Shown piece by piece: positions 12,901 to 23,208 of a stretch of DNA of 64,000 nucleotides. The position numbers and the translations under genes were made by a program. The notes below the pieces were generated by a model, which saw only the letters and a program-made list of their open reading frames with translations, searched no databases and was not told the DNA's origin. Origin of the DNA: Perkinsus olseni (Eukaryota > Perkinsozoa > Perkinsida > Perkinsidae); assembly GCA_013115135.1 (NCBI GenBank), contig JABANP010000047.1:124001-188000 (forward strand). The letters are read 5' to 3'. Each line of letters begins with the position of its first letter. Positions within the stretch are counted from its first letter, which is position 1.

Positions 12901-15900
12901 AGTTCGCCTTAATAAGGTTGTATCTGCGAACGATAACGACATTCATGAATCGCTTCGCTCCGCTAAGGTGTTCTCACGTTGGTCTGGTCATGGCTGCCAT
13001 CCTAGCATTCCTGCTGTAGATATCATAACCGTGAATGATGACCTTCACCGGCACCGCACGGATCTTGGTAGGGAAGTTGAATTGGGAGGACACCGGCGCA
13101 CCCATCCAACCACCAAGGTCATTGGCATTCTAAGGAGATATGAAATACACTCGCCACGATTCGTACTCGGGACCCAGCTCAGCAAGACCTAGAGGTGTAC
13201 CACCGGAGCGAATTATATTACCGAAATCGATGCCGCCAGTCCGATGATCCTGCAGGGTTTGAATGCCTCTCCACTCTCAGAAGCCTGGGCCGACAGATTG
13301 GAGGTGATGTATCTGTAAGCTCGGTATCATCATCGAACGACCACTGCAAGTACGTGAGACCCTACCTCATCCTCGACACGCACACTTCCATAGTAGCGCC
13401 AACACTCGGATGGTTGAGGAGATGCAAATCATCAGCAATGAACAAGGACACCTGGGCAAAGATGCGTATCTTATCTCTATGCTTGCAAGATACAAAATAG
13501 GTCAAGCTGCCCTGAACTACCTGCTGCACTGGCTTCCTAGTTCTCCACCTTCTCGAAATCATATCCCAATGCTCTGGAGTTGTAATCACAATATGTGATG
13601 AATCCAACAGCTTCAAATCTTGAGACGCCTCGCCTACCATAAAACTCGATACTCGCGAGCTTCTCAACCACTCACTCAAGCAGTCGACACTTACCGGTGA
13701 GCTTAGTGACTACACAGCCCTAGGCCTTCGACGCCGAACTTCCTCTGCCAATCCGTCAGCCTCAACTCCGCCAACCGTTCAAATGGACACATGTAGACAC
13801 ACCGTTTGATCTGATACAAAAAGTGTAAAACATGCATTGCTTCGCTCCGCCATTATTACCTCATATTCCTTTAGCATCCTCAATACGGCAAATTCAGCGC
13901 ACTGCAGCTTGCCCGAGTTGGCCGGGGCGCACAGGAGTGTGTTGTCGTCACTTTGGAACATTTGAGTGAACGTCTGCGTCTGTATCGGATTCAGCTTGCC
14001 AGCTACGAAGAGCAAAAGGCATGCAGGCAGCGAAGCCATACCACTCCTTTCCCTACTCGCGCCATAGAACACTTGCTCTGCCTTAGGCCATTTCAGTGCA
14101 GTGATAGGCAACGGCATCAGATCCAGCAGCTCAGTCTCCGGAGGATTCCGCTCCGGCAAGATCAACCGACGGAAGTTAACCGGCAACAAAGATTCCGCAC
14201 CGATCCACCTGAACCAGACCAACCTCGCATCTTTGCGTATCCTTCGCTGTGCGCAACTCACCTATCAGACACGCATCTGATGAAATAGTGGGGCGGCATC
14301 GGATCAGTGATGGGCACCGTGAAGGTGAGAGTATGCTCTTGGTCAGCTTGGGACTGCCTCAGCACAAATAACTCATAGTAGAGGATGGTCTCTTGCTGCG
14401 TATCCTCTACGAAGATCCAGAAGGGTTCAGTAGAGGAATGCACCTGAGCATACCATCATCGGCTACCCGCTTACCCCAGTGAGACCAAATCCATCAGCAA
14501 TCATTCGCGCCCTACTACCTTAGAATCGAACTGGAAATCCGGGGTCAGGGTTAGCTCGACCAGAAGGCAGCTGCGGAGTCAACGGCTGCACGTAGGCGGC
14601 CAGATCCAGTTTAGGGAATTGATGGACGTACTTGTAGATATGTTTACCTACATTGGACGATAACAACCCGAAGATCCCGGGTTCGAGTCCCAGAGACTGC
14701 ATTATTCTCACCTAGCTTAGGTGCCCTCAGGAGTTCGCCGATTTCGTGCGGCTTGTAGTCGTAGTACTGCTCGAAGCGGATATCCTTCTTCTCGATCTTG
14801 CGCAAGATATCCTGAAGTCGATCAACATCGCATCTTGAGTCCACTCATGCAAGATACGGAGTAGGTCGAGTTCAAGTACCTCAGGGATTTCTTTGAAGTG
14901 TCTCAAGGGAGTCTGCACGCTCCAGAAACGCTTCTCCACCACTTTGCTCCACAGAAGTGCCTTCTTAGCAAGATCAGCCCAGCCTCGGCGCAGGGCAATC
15001 TCGAAGAGAGCTCGGAAGATACGCCCCGCAGACTGCTCCACATATCTGCGAAAGGAGTGGTATGCACGCATTAAGAACATCACCATAAAATCTTATCGAT
15101 ACCTAAACGTCGGCATCCTGAGACCGAAGGTCTACTTATGGTAGGAAATACTACTACTTGGGTAGACGAATACAAAGAGGATACTACCCCTGTACGGAAG
15201 TAGTACGAAATCGCGTAGTGCAGTACGGAAAAGGGGAGTGTGAAAGCCGGTACATCGACAAGAGCGCTCGTACCACTACCAGCAATGTTGACACTTACAC
15301 CATATCAGCCTGTAGAGCAAAGCCTTCGAGAGGCAACCTAGAGATGTACGCCTGGAGGAGGACATTGATCTTAGATCCAGTCTCCTCAGCACCACCCTTC
15401 ACTGGTATCGGAACCTGTCAAAGATACTACCATGGTCATGATCCGACCTAAAGATACTACCTTCTCCACAAGCTTGCTCAGCTCAACCTTCTCCTCCTCC
15501 CTCACAGGGATGTACTTGAACTCCGAGCTCAAGGAGAAAAGTCGTAGTAGCTCAATGTCCGACATGCGAGGCTTCAGATGCTGATTATACACAGCCATCG
15601 AGGGATATCTAAGTTACGATTGTTATGGTATGGCTATTGAACACCGATCCTGGTCGTCCTACTTGATATAGTAGTGAGCGGCGACTCTTCCCAAGGCTGT
15701 GATGTGGCATTGCCCTGTCCTCTTATCATACTTAACAAGACCATTCTTATCGAGCATAGTCATGGCTGCGTGGCAGAGGTTAACTCGGTGCTGACAACAA
15801 CGGTCATCTTCTCCGGAGAGGGGCGACAAACGAGTAACCAGTGACGCACAATAATTATCCAACCTCACAGGAAGAGCGGCTACTCAACCGACTACCGCGC

Positions 15901-18900
15901 GCCACAAAATTCCAACCACCGTCCATCCCGAGTATCTTTCTACCTGTATGAGCTTAGGGTCATCCCTAGGATTCCCCTCTTCATCTCCCATCGGCACACC
16001 ATACAGTTGAGGTGCCTTCATCATCCTCACATGCAGATACGTATACCCCAACCACCGGACAGCATCATCCCTAGACGCTATAGTCCCCAAGGCCATCTCA
16101 GCATTAATCATATCAGGCAAGGCTGACAGCATCTGTGACTCTATCGGTAGCTGAGTGTTGTTCAAAGAGAGGTAGTACTGCAGCTCCGAACGGTTGGTTA
16201 TCACGATACCTGATAAACGGCGGAAAGAATCTTCACAATAACCGCAGTGACGCTCCGAGAAAACGCCCTATCTATCCCTCAAAGTCTCAGCAACCATTTG
16301 ATTGCAGCGGCACCGAAGCCATGCGGTAGTGGTCGCCTTACCATGTCCAGTAGTATCATACTGAGGCCTGCCAGCACGCCCCATCATCTGCATCATGTCC
16401 ATGGGGCTCAGCTCCATCCAATCACCCTTCTCTGGGCTGTACACCTGTGTCCCCTTGATGATAACCGTATGGGCCGGTAAGTTGACACCCCACGCCAGAG
16501 TCAGAGTAGACACCAGCACTTGGATATGCCCATCCGCGAAGAGGTCCTCCACAGTAGTTCTATCCACTCTCGCCATACCAGCATGATGGATACCGAAACC
16601 ATACTTCAGCAGATCAGCCAGATCTGGGGACTTTATGGTATTCTCAATCTCATTCTCAATGATCTGCCTCGACGCTCCACTCTCAGGAAGGAACTTTCCG
16701 AGCAGCTCTTTCTCCATGGCCATATCTCTGAGCTCTCTCGCAGTCTTCAACGTGTCCTTTCCTCGAGTGCACGAATATGATAATCTGATTCTTGCCAGCA
16801 TCAGCCTCCACCTTCTCGAACAGGACCTCATTCATCACGTTCGCCCTCTTGATAGCCTTCTTCGAGCTCACCCCAACGTAGGTTTGGTCCAAAGGCACAG
16901 GGCGATAGTCTTGGCCGAAGTAGAAGAGACCCCGGTTCAAATTCACTCTCAGAAACAATGCCACATCCTTATAGTTGGGCAGAGTGGCCGACAGGCCGAC
17001 CAGCCTCACATGCTCCTGAGTCTGCTCAATCTGTCGTAGAGTACGAGCCACGATAGCCTCCAGGACCGGACCACGACTGTCGTGCAGAAGATGGATCTAG
17101 AGAGAGGGAAGTATCCGAGAGACTCCATAGCACGGCTGGTGACCTACCTCATCGATGATGATGAGCTTCACTAGGGCGGTGAAGCCACGACTCTCGCCAG
17201 CCTTCCGAGTGACAACATCCCACTTCTCAGGGGTAGTTACGATGATGTTGGTCTGCTCGATCTGCTCGCGGCTGAGGGATTGATCTCCAGAAAGCTCCTT
17301 CACAACTAGGCCGAGGTCGCCCAAGCGTAGCGAGAACGACTGCACCACCTCCTGAAATGCGAACAAATGGCCGCACGGTAGGCATGTAATCCGTGAAGCG
17401 AAAGGCCCCAGGTTCTATCCCTACACACCTGCACAAGAGCCTTCATCGGGGCAACATAGAACCATCTTAAAGGCACTCGTGTCAAAGCCATCCTCGGTAC
17501 GATACTGCTTCAACACCTACAATAGAGAGACGATGATCACACTGACCAGGCAGCAGTGATCCTCAGTACGTTCATAATAGTCAGCATGGCTACGTTGGTC
17601 TTGCCGGCACCAGTCGGGGCGCACATCAAAAGATTCTCTTCGAACTCGTTATAGGCTACGGGAAGACCTGAAGATGAGACCACAGTGCCCATGACGGGAG
17701 TGTGGTAAGAATAAACCACTGGAAGTTATGCTGGAGGGACCATCCCTAGTACCTTCGACTGTACTGCATTGAGCCTCTCAAAGTGCTTGAAGGCGGGACA
17801 GGCCCAATCAGGAAGGGCATCCTTAACCTGATACATCACCACGCCTTCGATGAGTGCTTTGCTGCTGCTGCTGTTATCGTCACCTTAATCAAGGACCCCT
17901 CCTTGACCTTAGCCTTGGGAGGGGCCTGTACAACAACCTCCTCATACCCCTTGTGGCTCGATGTGAACACATCGGTGTTCTTAGCAGGCTCGAATGATTG
18001 GTTGCTCATGAACCTGCACAATACAGTAAAACACCATGCCCTGGAATTGAACCCGCGACCAAGCCCGTCCGTAGTACCTCGCTCCACCCGGCAGCTGGAG
18101 TGAGTCCAGATCGACCAGCTTGGACGGGTTAGGCATCTTAGCCGCCTCTCGTGTCTCACCAGCCTCGGCCATCTCGACATCACCATCTTCCTGCTGTGCC
18201 GACGAGGAGCCCTTCGCCCCTTCCTTCAACTTCTTAGCCTCGGACCTGGAGCACCAAACCCATACCACTCCAAGCCCATCTCCCAACAAATACACCCCAC
18301 TAGGACCATGCTTGGGATGCTCCGCCATGACAGGGCTAGTCGCAGTCGCGCAACTCCACACCGCTCGGTGACAGCCGACGAGAGCCCCTCTATCTCACCT
18401 CAGCTGCTGCCTTCTGCTGCCTCCACCCTCACCTCCTTTTCCATCGGCATCGCCCAACTTCTCATAATCTTCATGATGATGGGCGATGCGCCACTCCTCG
18501 AGGACCTCTGCGGCTGCTGGATCCTCTTCCATCTCCTTCTCAAGAGGACTTACGCTCCTCTGCAATAACAACACCATCATTCCAGCTACAGTAGCTAGAG
18601 GTGTCAGAAAGCACCCCCACCCACCTGGAGTCTGAGCCTGGTTGATCTTAGTACAATACCATATCTTGATCCTATTGTTGACCAGGATCTTGCAGAAGTC
18701 GAAGTGCTTGTACTTGAAGATCTGCACTAGTTTATTCTCGACACTCTGTGAGTCCGGCAGCCTCAAGACGTCAAGGATGGACTTCTCCACGGTGATGACC
18801 TCGGAGCTGTCCTTCACGCGTTTCCCCTGCCAAGTACCGTTACTACCAGCCCGTGGTGGTGATTGACGAGGACTCACCAGTTCCCTCTGCAGCCAATGGG

Positions 18901-20254
18901 AATGGATCTTCTGGACGGGCAGGTCGGTACTCGAGGTGTTCCTCTTCTTCGAGGCCGGTCCGTCATCGGCGTCTTCGCCCTCCCCGCCAGCGCGAATACC
19001 GGTATCATCATCGTCATCGCCTACAGAGATGTTATATGATGCTGCTGCCGAGGATCGAACCCTAGGCCTATCCTATACGAACCCATCACTCTAACTACTA
19101 CCCCGCTTTCTCCTTCTTCCTCCCGTCTCCATCCTGTCATCAGCATCCGAGTCTTCCGAGTCACTGCTAGATTCATCAGACACTTCATCAGCGTAGAGCA
19201 TATCATCATCACCCCCCATCTCTGATCGGAAGGACCGTCACCTGTCTCCCGCACTCCTACCCGCCACTACCATCGTTCTCGTCATCCTCATCGAAAGTCA
19301 CAGCCACACCGGCCGGATCGTCGGCTGCAGCACCGGCCAGGAGGGCTGCATCTACCTCCTCACCGCCGCCGGCCTCTGCCCCACCAGCCTCATCCTCATC
19401 CGACGGCAAAGTCGTGTATTTGCTGTGATAGTCTCAGGAGCTGGGTGTAGAGCTCCGGGGTCAAGGATCGCGGCGGGAGAACCTAATCCACCAACACTCG
19501 CCGTTGCAGTGATCAATGATCGCCACGTCTGTACTACCTCCTCGACATTCTTCTGTTTTGACGAGTCCTTCTGATCAGACTTGAGGGCCATGAGGATCTC
19601 ATGTGCTGCCTCTCTCAATACTGTACTCGTCTCCCCAACCAACACGGTGGACAGCACGGACAGCATCTCATCGTAAGGCCTCTCCGACGCTCGAGACTTG
19701 GGCCTACCGAAGACCAACCATCATCCAACCCCCAGCCCCCTTCCATCCCTACCTATATATATTCTCGCCAGCCTCGTCCACCGTGAGGACCGTCTCCCCC
19801 TTAGTGATATCAATACCTTTCCGACGTTTGTGAAGGCCCTTGTCCCCTCCAGCTTCGGTAACGGCTTTCCTGCACCGAAGACCATCATTCTCGGCGGGCT
19901 CAGGCGCGTTTGGTCCTTACACATGTCGCCGTTTGGCAGCGAGGGCGGCCTCTGGCTTGGGCTTGGTCTTCAGCACCTTATCGCCCATACTATGTGCATC
20001 GTATGGTACCGCAGTGTCTCCGGCTCGCCTACCGAAAGTCAATATCAAACTCCTCATACGCGCAGGTGACGATCTACTATGACTGCAACTAAACCTATTT
20101 TGTATCTTCACAGGTGAAGCTAAAGATCCCTCTTCCCTGTAGTACCAGTGGGCTCGTTAGCCAGATGACTTCCTCCGCCCGGGTCCCTCTGCAGGACCAA
20201 GTTACTGTTCTCCTTATATTCGAATCGCTTGAAACGTTCGAACTCCTCAGCCAT
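9942..20254 (-). CDS. BRR2: Brr2/SNRNP200-like U5 snRNP RNA helicase
   Basis: Complete multi-exon gene. The N terminus (ATG at 20254, [20 protein letters not shown]) matches the Brr2 start. Cassette 1 shows Walker A APTGAGKT near 17610, a DEIH box split by an intron near 17150, GLSATLPNY near 16990, and [13 protein letters not shown] near 16380, followed by Sec63-type sequence. Cassette 2 (14.2-10 kb) keeps the fold but has a degenerate P-loop (APANSGKL) and ADDLHLL in place of DExH. The last exon ends [14 protein letters not shown] with TGA at 9942. The family unwinds U4/U6 during spliceosome activation, with an inactive regulatory second cassette. More than 20 short introns can be placed by homology, many bearing repeated elements. 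One conserved exon needs a +1 step near 16756 (HSRK to DTLKTAREL). Transcribed divergently from the TLC gene at 20784. Confidence 0.93.
11610..11667 (-). repeat. Brr2 intron with GCGGAGCGAAGC element
   Basis: A 58-bp GT..AG intron between exons ending NPNYYSLQ and beginning [10 protein letters not shown], confirmed by alignment with Brr2 proteins. The 12-mer lies in sense at 11631-11642, just upstream of a T-rich tract and the acceptor. Confidence 0.9.
12055..12103 (-). repeat. Brr2 intron with GCGGAGCGAAGC element
   Basis: A 49-bp GT..AG intron. Exons join as [22 protein letters not shown], which matches the family. The 12-mer is in sense at 12071-12082. Confidence 0.9.
12191..12245 (-). 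repeat. Brr2 intron with tRNA T-arm-like sequence
   Basis: A 55-bp intron. Exons join as [18 protein letters not shown]. The intron contains, in sense, CCGTGGGTTCGATCCCAGC, which has the form of a tRNA T arm with its B-box-like GGTTCGATCC. Confidence 0.85.
12350..12398 (-). repeat. Brr2 intron with tRNA T-arm-like sequence
   Basis: A 49-bp intron. Exons join as [20 protein letters not shown]. It contains, in sense, GTTGTGGGTTCGGTTCCTGG, resembling a T arm, followed by a pyrimidine tract and CAG. Confidence 0.85.
12924..12977 (-). repeat. Brr2 intron with GCGGAGCGAAGC element
   Basis: A 54-bp intron. Exons join as [20 protein letters not shown], fitting the family. The 12-mer is in sense at 12952-12963. 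Confidence 0.9.
13811..13859 (-). repeat. Brr2 intron with GCGGAGCGAAGC element
   Basis: A 49-bp intron starting GTAATAATGGCGG. Exons join as [20 protein letters not shown]. The 12-mer is in sense at 13839-13850. Confidence 0.9.
14648..14711 (-). repeat. Brr2 intron with antisense tRNA-like sequence
   Basis: A 64-bp intron. Exons join as [21 protein letters not shown]. On the strand opposite to the gene it reads as an anticodon-arm and T-arm-like sequence ending CCCGGGTTCGAGTCCCAGAG. Confidence 0.85.
15415..15460 (-). repeat. Brr2 intron flanked by GGTAGTATCTTT repeats
   Basis: A 46-bp intron. Exons join as [13 protein letters not shown]. The intron begins with GTAGTATCTTT, and the same 11 bases recur just before its acceptor, so a direct repeat lies at both ends. 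The related CGACCTAAAGATACT occurs in the opposite orientation in an intron at 46494-46538. Confidence 0.85.
15791..15943 (-). repeat. Brr2 intron with two element types
   Basis: A 153-bp intron. Exons join as [24 protein letters not shown]. It starts GTAGAAAGATACTC (the AAAGATAC element) and then holds GGAATTTTGTGGCGCGCGG, a variant of the TGTCGCGCGCCACGAAATT element in reverse orientation. Confidence 0.75.
17352..17428 (-). repeat. Brr2 intron with antisense tRNA-like sequence
   Basis: A 77-bp intron. Exons join as [19 protein letters not shown]. On the opposite strand it carries a sequence resembling a tRNA anticodon arm and T arm, ending CCCCAGGTTCTATCCCTAC. Confidence 0.85.
18014..18077 (-). 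repeat. Brr2 intron with tRNA T-arm-like sequence
   Basis: A 64-bp intron. Exons join as [19 protein letters not shown]. In sense it contains TCGCGGGTTCAATTCCAGGG, a T-arm-like hairpin. Confidence 0.85.
18560..18624 (-). repeat. Brr2 intron with CTGACACCTCTAGC element
   Basis: A 65-bp GT..AG intron following the exon ending TKINQAQTP. The 14-mer lies in sense at 18594-18607, extended to CTGACACCTCTAGCTACTG, which is shared with the plus strand at 36342. Confidence 0.75.
19021..19101 (-). repeat. Brr2 intron containing a nearly whole tRNA-like unit
   Basis: An 81-bp intron in the acidic N-terminal region. In sense it has both a D-arm/A-box-like part (GTAGTAGTTAGAGTGATGG) and a B-box-like part (AGGGTTCGATCCTCGG) at tRNA-like spacing. 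This makes it the best case in the window for a tRNA- or SINE-derived intron. No intact acceptor stem is evident, so it is not called a functional tRNA. Confidence 0.75.
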
Positions 20255-20783
20255 TAGAACAAGGAGAAGGAAATGACAGAGTTAAACGGAGGACAAAGAA
20301 AAAAAGAAATAAGTATCACCACACCAGGAGATCAGATAATAGTAGCAACAGACGCACGCAATCCACAATCCTGCTAATTCCCAACTCGCCGAAATAATAG
20401 CGCCCGCCATAACGATCGACGCGATTTCGGAATGGGTCGACGGGGACGCCAAATGCTCATCAAAGTGAACGGGTCGGGTGCATCGACTGTGACGCTCTCA
20501 TGAATGCGAATCTGTGCTCGCCGCCGACTCGACACAGAGGGTAGGCTCCTCGGTCATCAGCAATTTTCCTTGTTTTCTAACGACGCTCGAGGCTTCGTCG
20601 TCCTGAATGCAAAGCCTCGGTGTAGGAGTCCCTGGGCCGACACCCTGAGCACTTCTTCGAGGCTCCCACAGCCCAGGTAGGGACAGCAGCACCGCGCCAA
20701 TCGTAGTCTATCCTTGCTGACCTCAGGGCTCAACTGCGGTACATTTCCTACCACCCGGCATCACCGATCCCTGGCTACTTCTC

Positions 20784-22064
20784 ATGCTCTTGACTGCAGG
20801 TTGGTGTGTAAGTCTTCATATCTTCCAACTCTGCTTGGTCCTAGCTTCAACCTTAGATTCTCTATTCTCTCCTAGTGTGCGCCATTGGGTGCCTCAACTC
20901 TGGCGTTCGGGCCACTAATTCCACCAGCAACCGCGTTGACCTCACTCCCTTAACGCCCTTCTTGGCAAACAACCTTACCAGCTTCGCTAACACTTTGCTC
21001 AGGTTAGTTCTCCGCCACGACCATCAGTCGTATTCGTTCTTTCAGTATTACTGCAGTCTCGGTCTTCGCTGTGCAGTTGAAGGCTGATGGCGTCAGCCTC
21101 GCCTCCCCGCGGCTCGTAGCGGGCCCTCTTATCGAGTAAGGGCGGTTCCCACTGCCCCCTTGCCGAGAGCTGCTCTCTGCAGGAACACTTCCATCTTCTA
21201 CATCGCCTTTGCGGCCTATTGCGTTTACGACATGCTCTGGGTGGTCTTTCTCCAGCCCAGCATCGATAAGGTAGGTTCGACTCACCGCAAGGATGATCGA
21301 AGCCATCATCAGGTTATGGTCGGCCACCACATCCTCTTCTTTGCCGTTGTATGGCTCCTTTACTCGGAGGGCGTCTTCCCCCTACTAGCGGCCACCCTCC
21401 TCCTCCAGGCAAGTCTGCCCAGTCCTCGTCGTCCTCTCCACCCTCCTCTTCCTCAGGAAGCCTCGGGGCCCTTCGTTTGCATGTTACATACCCTAAGAGA
21501 ATTGGGTATCACCAAAGGGAAGCTCTACACGGCCAACGGCGTCATCATGACCGTAACCTTTGGCGTCTTTCGAGGTGAATCGCCAAACGGCTGAATGCTT
21601 CCAACAACCTTCTTTCAGTCCTTCTCCCCCTGCTTGCCATTATACATGTCTTCGTCCATTGGAACAGCTCGGCCATCAACGCTCGCATGAACTGGCGAAT
21701 CATCCTTTGCATAACGCTCATTAACGGTGGTTACTGCCTGCAGCTCTACTGGTTCGGAAAAATCGTAAGCCTGCTGCGGTTGCACCGTGTCATCCAGATA
21801 GTGGCCAAAATATGTCAGATTCGTGGTTTGATGAAGCATGTGATTGACTCCGGAGACACTGACGATGGGCCCGATCTGGAAGACTCTCAGCCCTTTATGG
21901 ATGGAAAGGTAGAGTATAGTCATGGATGGAGGGAGGCAGTCATCGGCGTCGTGTCACCACAGGGAGGATCGTCAAGCATGGACAGACGGCGAAGTTTGGA
22001 GTCATCCCGAGATCCGATGCTCAGCGTTAGGTCCACGGGAGATTCCGCGGCCGGTGCTGGTTGA
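20784..22064 (+). CDS. TLC-domain membrane protein (TMEM56/TLCD4-like)
   Basis: Multi-exon plus-strand gene. Recognisable exons encode membrane helices and TLC motifs in order: YCVYDMLWVVFLQPS (about 21225), a segment opening MVGHHILFFAVVWLL (about 21315), then PFVCMLHTLRELGITKGKLY followed by TANGVIMTVTFGVFR (about 21470-21570), and LYWFGKIVSLLRLHR (about 21740-21790). The terminal exon has an acidic and Ser/Arg-rich tail ending DSAAGAG at 22064. TLC proteins are polytopic lipid-sensing or lipid-modifying membrane proteins of ER or plasma membrane; the exact role here is inferred only at family level. Introns are short (for example about 21272-21313). The first exon (ATG at 20784) is a guess. 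The gene is divergent from Brr2, with about 530 bp between starts. Confidence 0.7.
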
Positions 22065-23208
22065 TGGCCCGGCGGCGGCACTCATGCTCACGAGTTGTAT
22101 TTATAACGTGTTATTGAATTTTCTGTTGGTTTTGTTGCTGAGTGGCATGCAGATGACCTGCATGGAGCGGCGACCATCGATCGTGTGAGAGGCGTATGCC
22201 ACGGGAACTAGGGATGTATCAAAGCGGCGTGTGTACCCGAACAAATTTTGGGAACATCCTTGATGGCGATTTGGACAGTTGGAGCCTCAAGAGGAACATT
22301 AGGTGGAGTCGAACTCAATGCCATTGAGAATTCCGAATTGAGTCAATGACGTTAAGGATGGCAGGGACTGAAGAAGCTGACTGGCCAAGGGAGCTACAGG
22401 GAAGCGGGTTTGATCGCTCGCAAAAATGTCACAAGCTGAGCTTGTCAAGCTCTTGACCGAATACACGAGAGCAGCCCATGATGAACTGTCGCCCGCAGCC
22501 GACTCCCGCGAGGCGGTGGTCGCTGTGGACAGAACCACAGACAGAGACTCACCAAGCTCGAACCACCGGACATCCATTAGGACTGATGGCGTCTATCGAC
22601 AATCATAGACCGACTCCTGCAGACTTCGAGGCATCGTTGAAGACAAACTCTAGTCTGACCTCCACGTCAAGGGATTGAGTGGTGAAGCGCTTATTCGGCA
22701 AATTCTACCGAACACCGAATAACACGCCTTAATCATTGGTATCGCTTGAATATCTACACTAGCTTCATTTGTGCGGAGTATGCTCCAATGGCTAAACATC
22801 ATCACTACATAACATAGCATATCACACCGCTGAGCCGAGCCGGCTCGATCAGCCATCTCCGGCCACTATGAGGGAACTGGTTGCAGGCGGGGTATCTGTT
22901 ACGAGATACTTTCGGACCCTGAAAGACTCAACGGTTCAACCACTACGTCCAGGTCGTAGAGAAGGGCAATGTTACACATGTGGTTTGCGAAGCCGGCAGA
23001 GCGAGCCTGAGAAGTTCATTCCCTCCCTGCATCAGATGAAGGAATTGAAGCTCATCCCCGTAAAGCTGTTCGACTGTGAGAACACAAACCATACTCCGCA
23101 CTAGGGAAATCGGCGAGCCTTGGCGTCGGCGTGCAACAATTCCACGACTCAAAAATTGGCTAGAAGCCTTCCAGCCTCCTAGAGGAGAGGCGCTCGTTTG
23201 GGCAGCCC
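22065..23208. other. Intergenic, no firm gene
   Basis: Between the TLC gene and the transporter cluster. One short plus-strand frame (22426-22608, MSQAELVKLLTEYTRAAHDE) looks protein-like but has no recognisable domain. No element copies or terminal repeats were seen. Confidence 0.4.

Noticed and set aside
14648..14711. tRNA gene on the plus strand
   Set aside because: It has a T-arm-like half only, lies wholly within a homology-fixed Brr2 intron, and no pairing acceptor stem or full D arm is visible.
15659..15943. Frame change in Brr2 near 15870
   Set aside because: A longer intron (15791-15943) joins LIQ to HRVNLCH in agreement with the family, so no frame step is needed.
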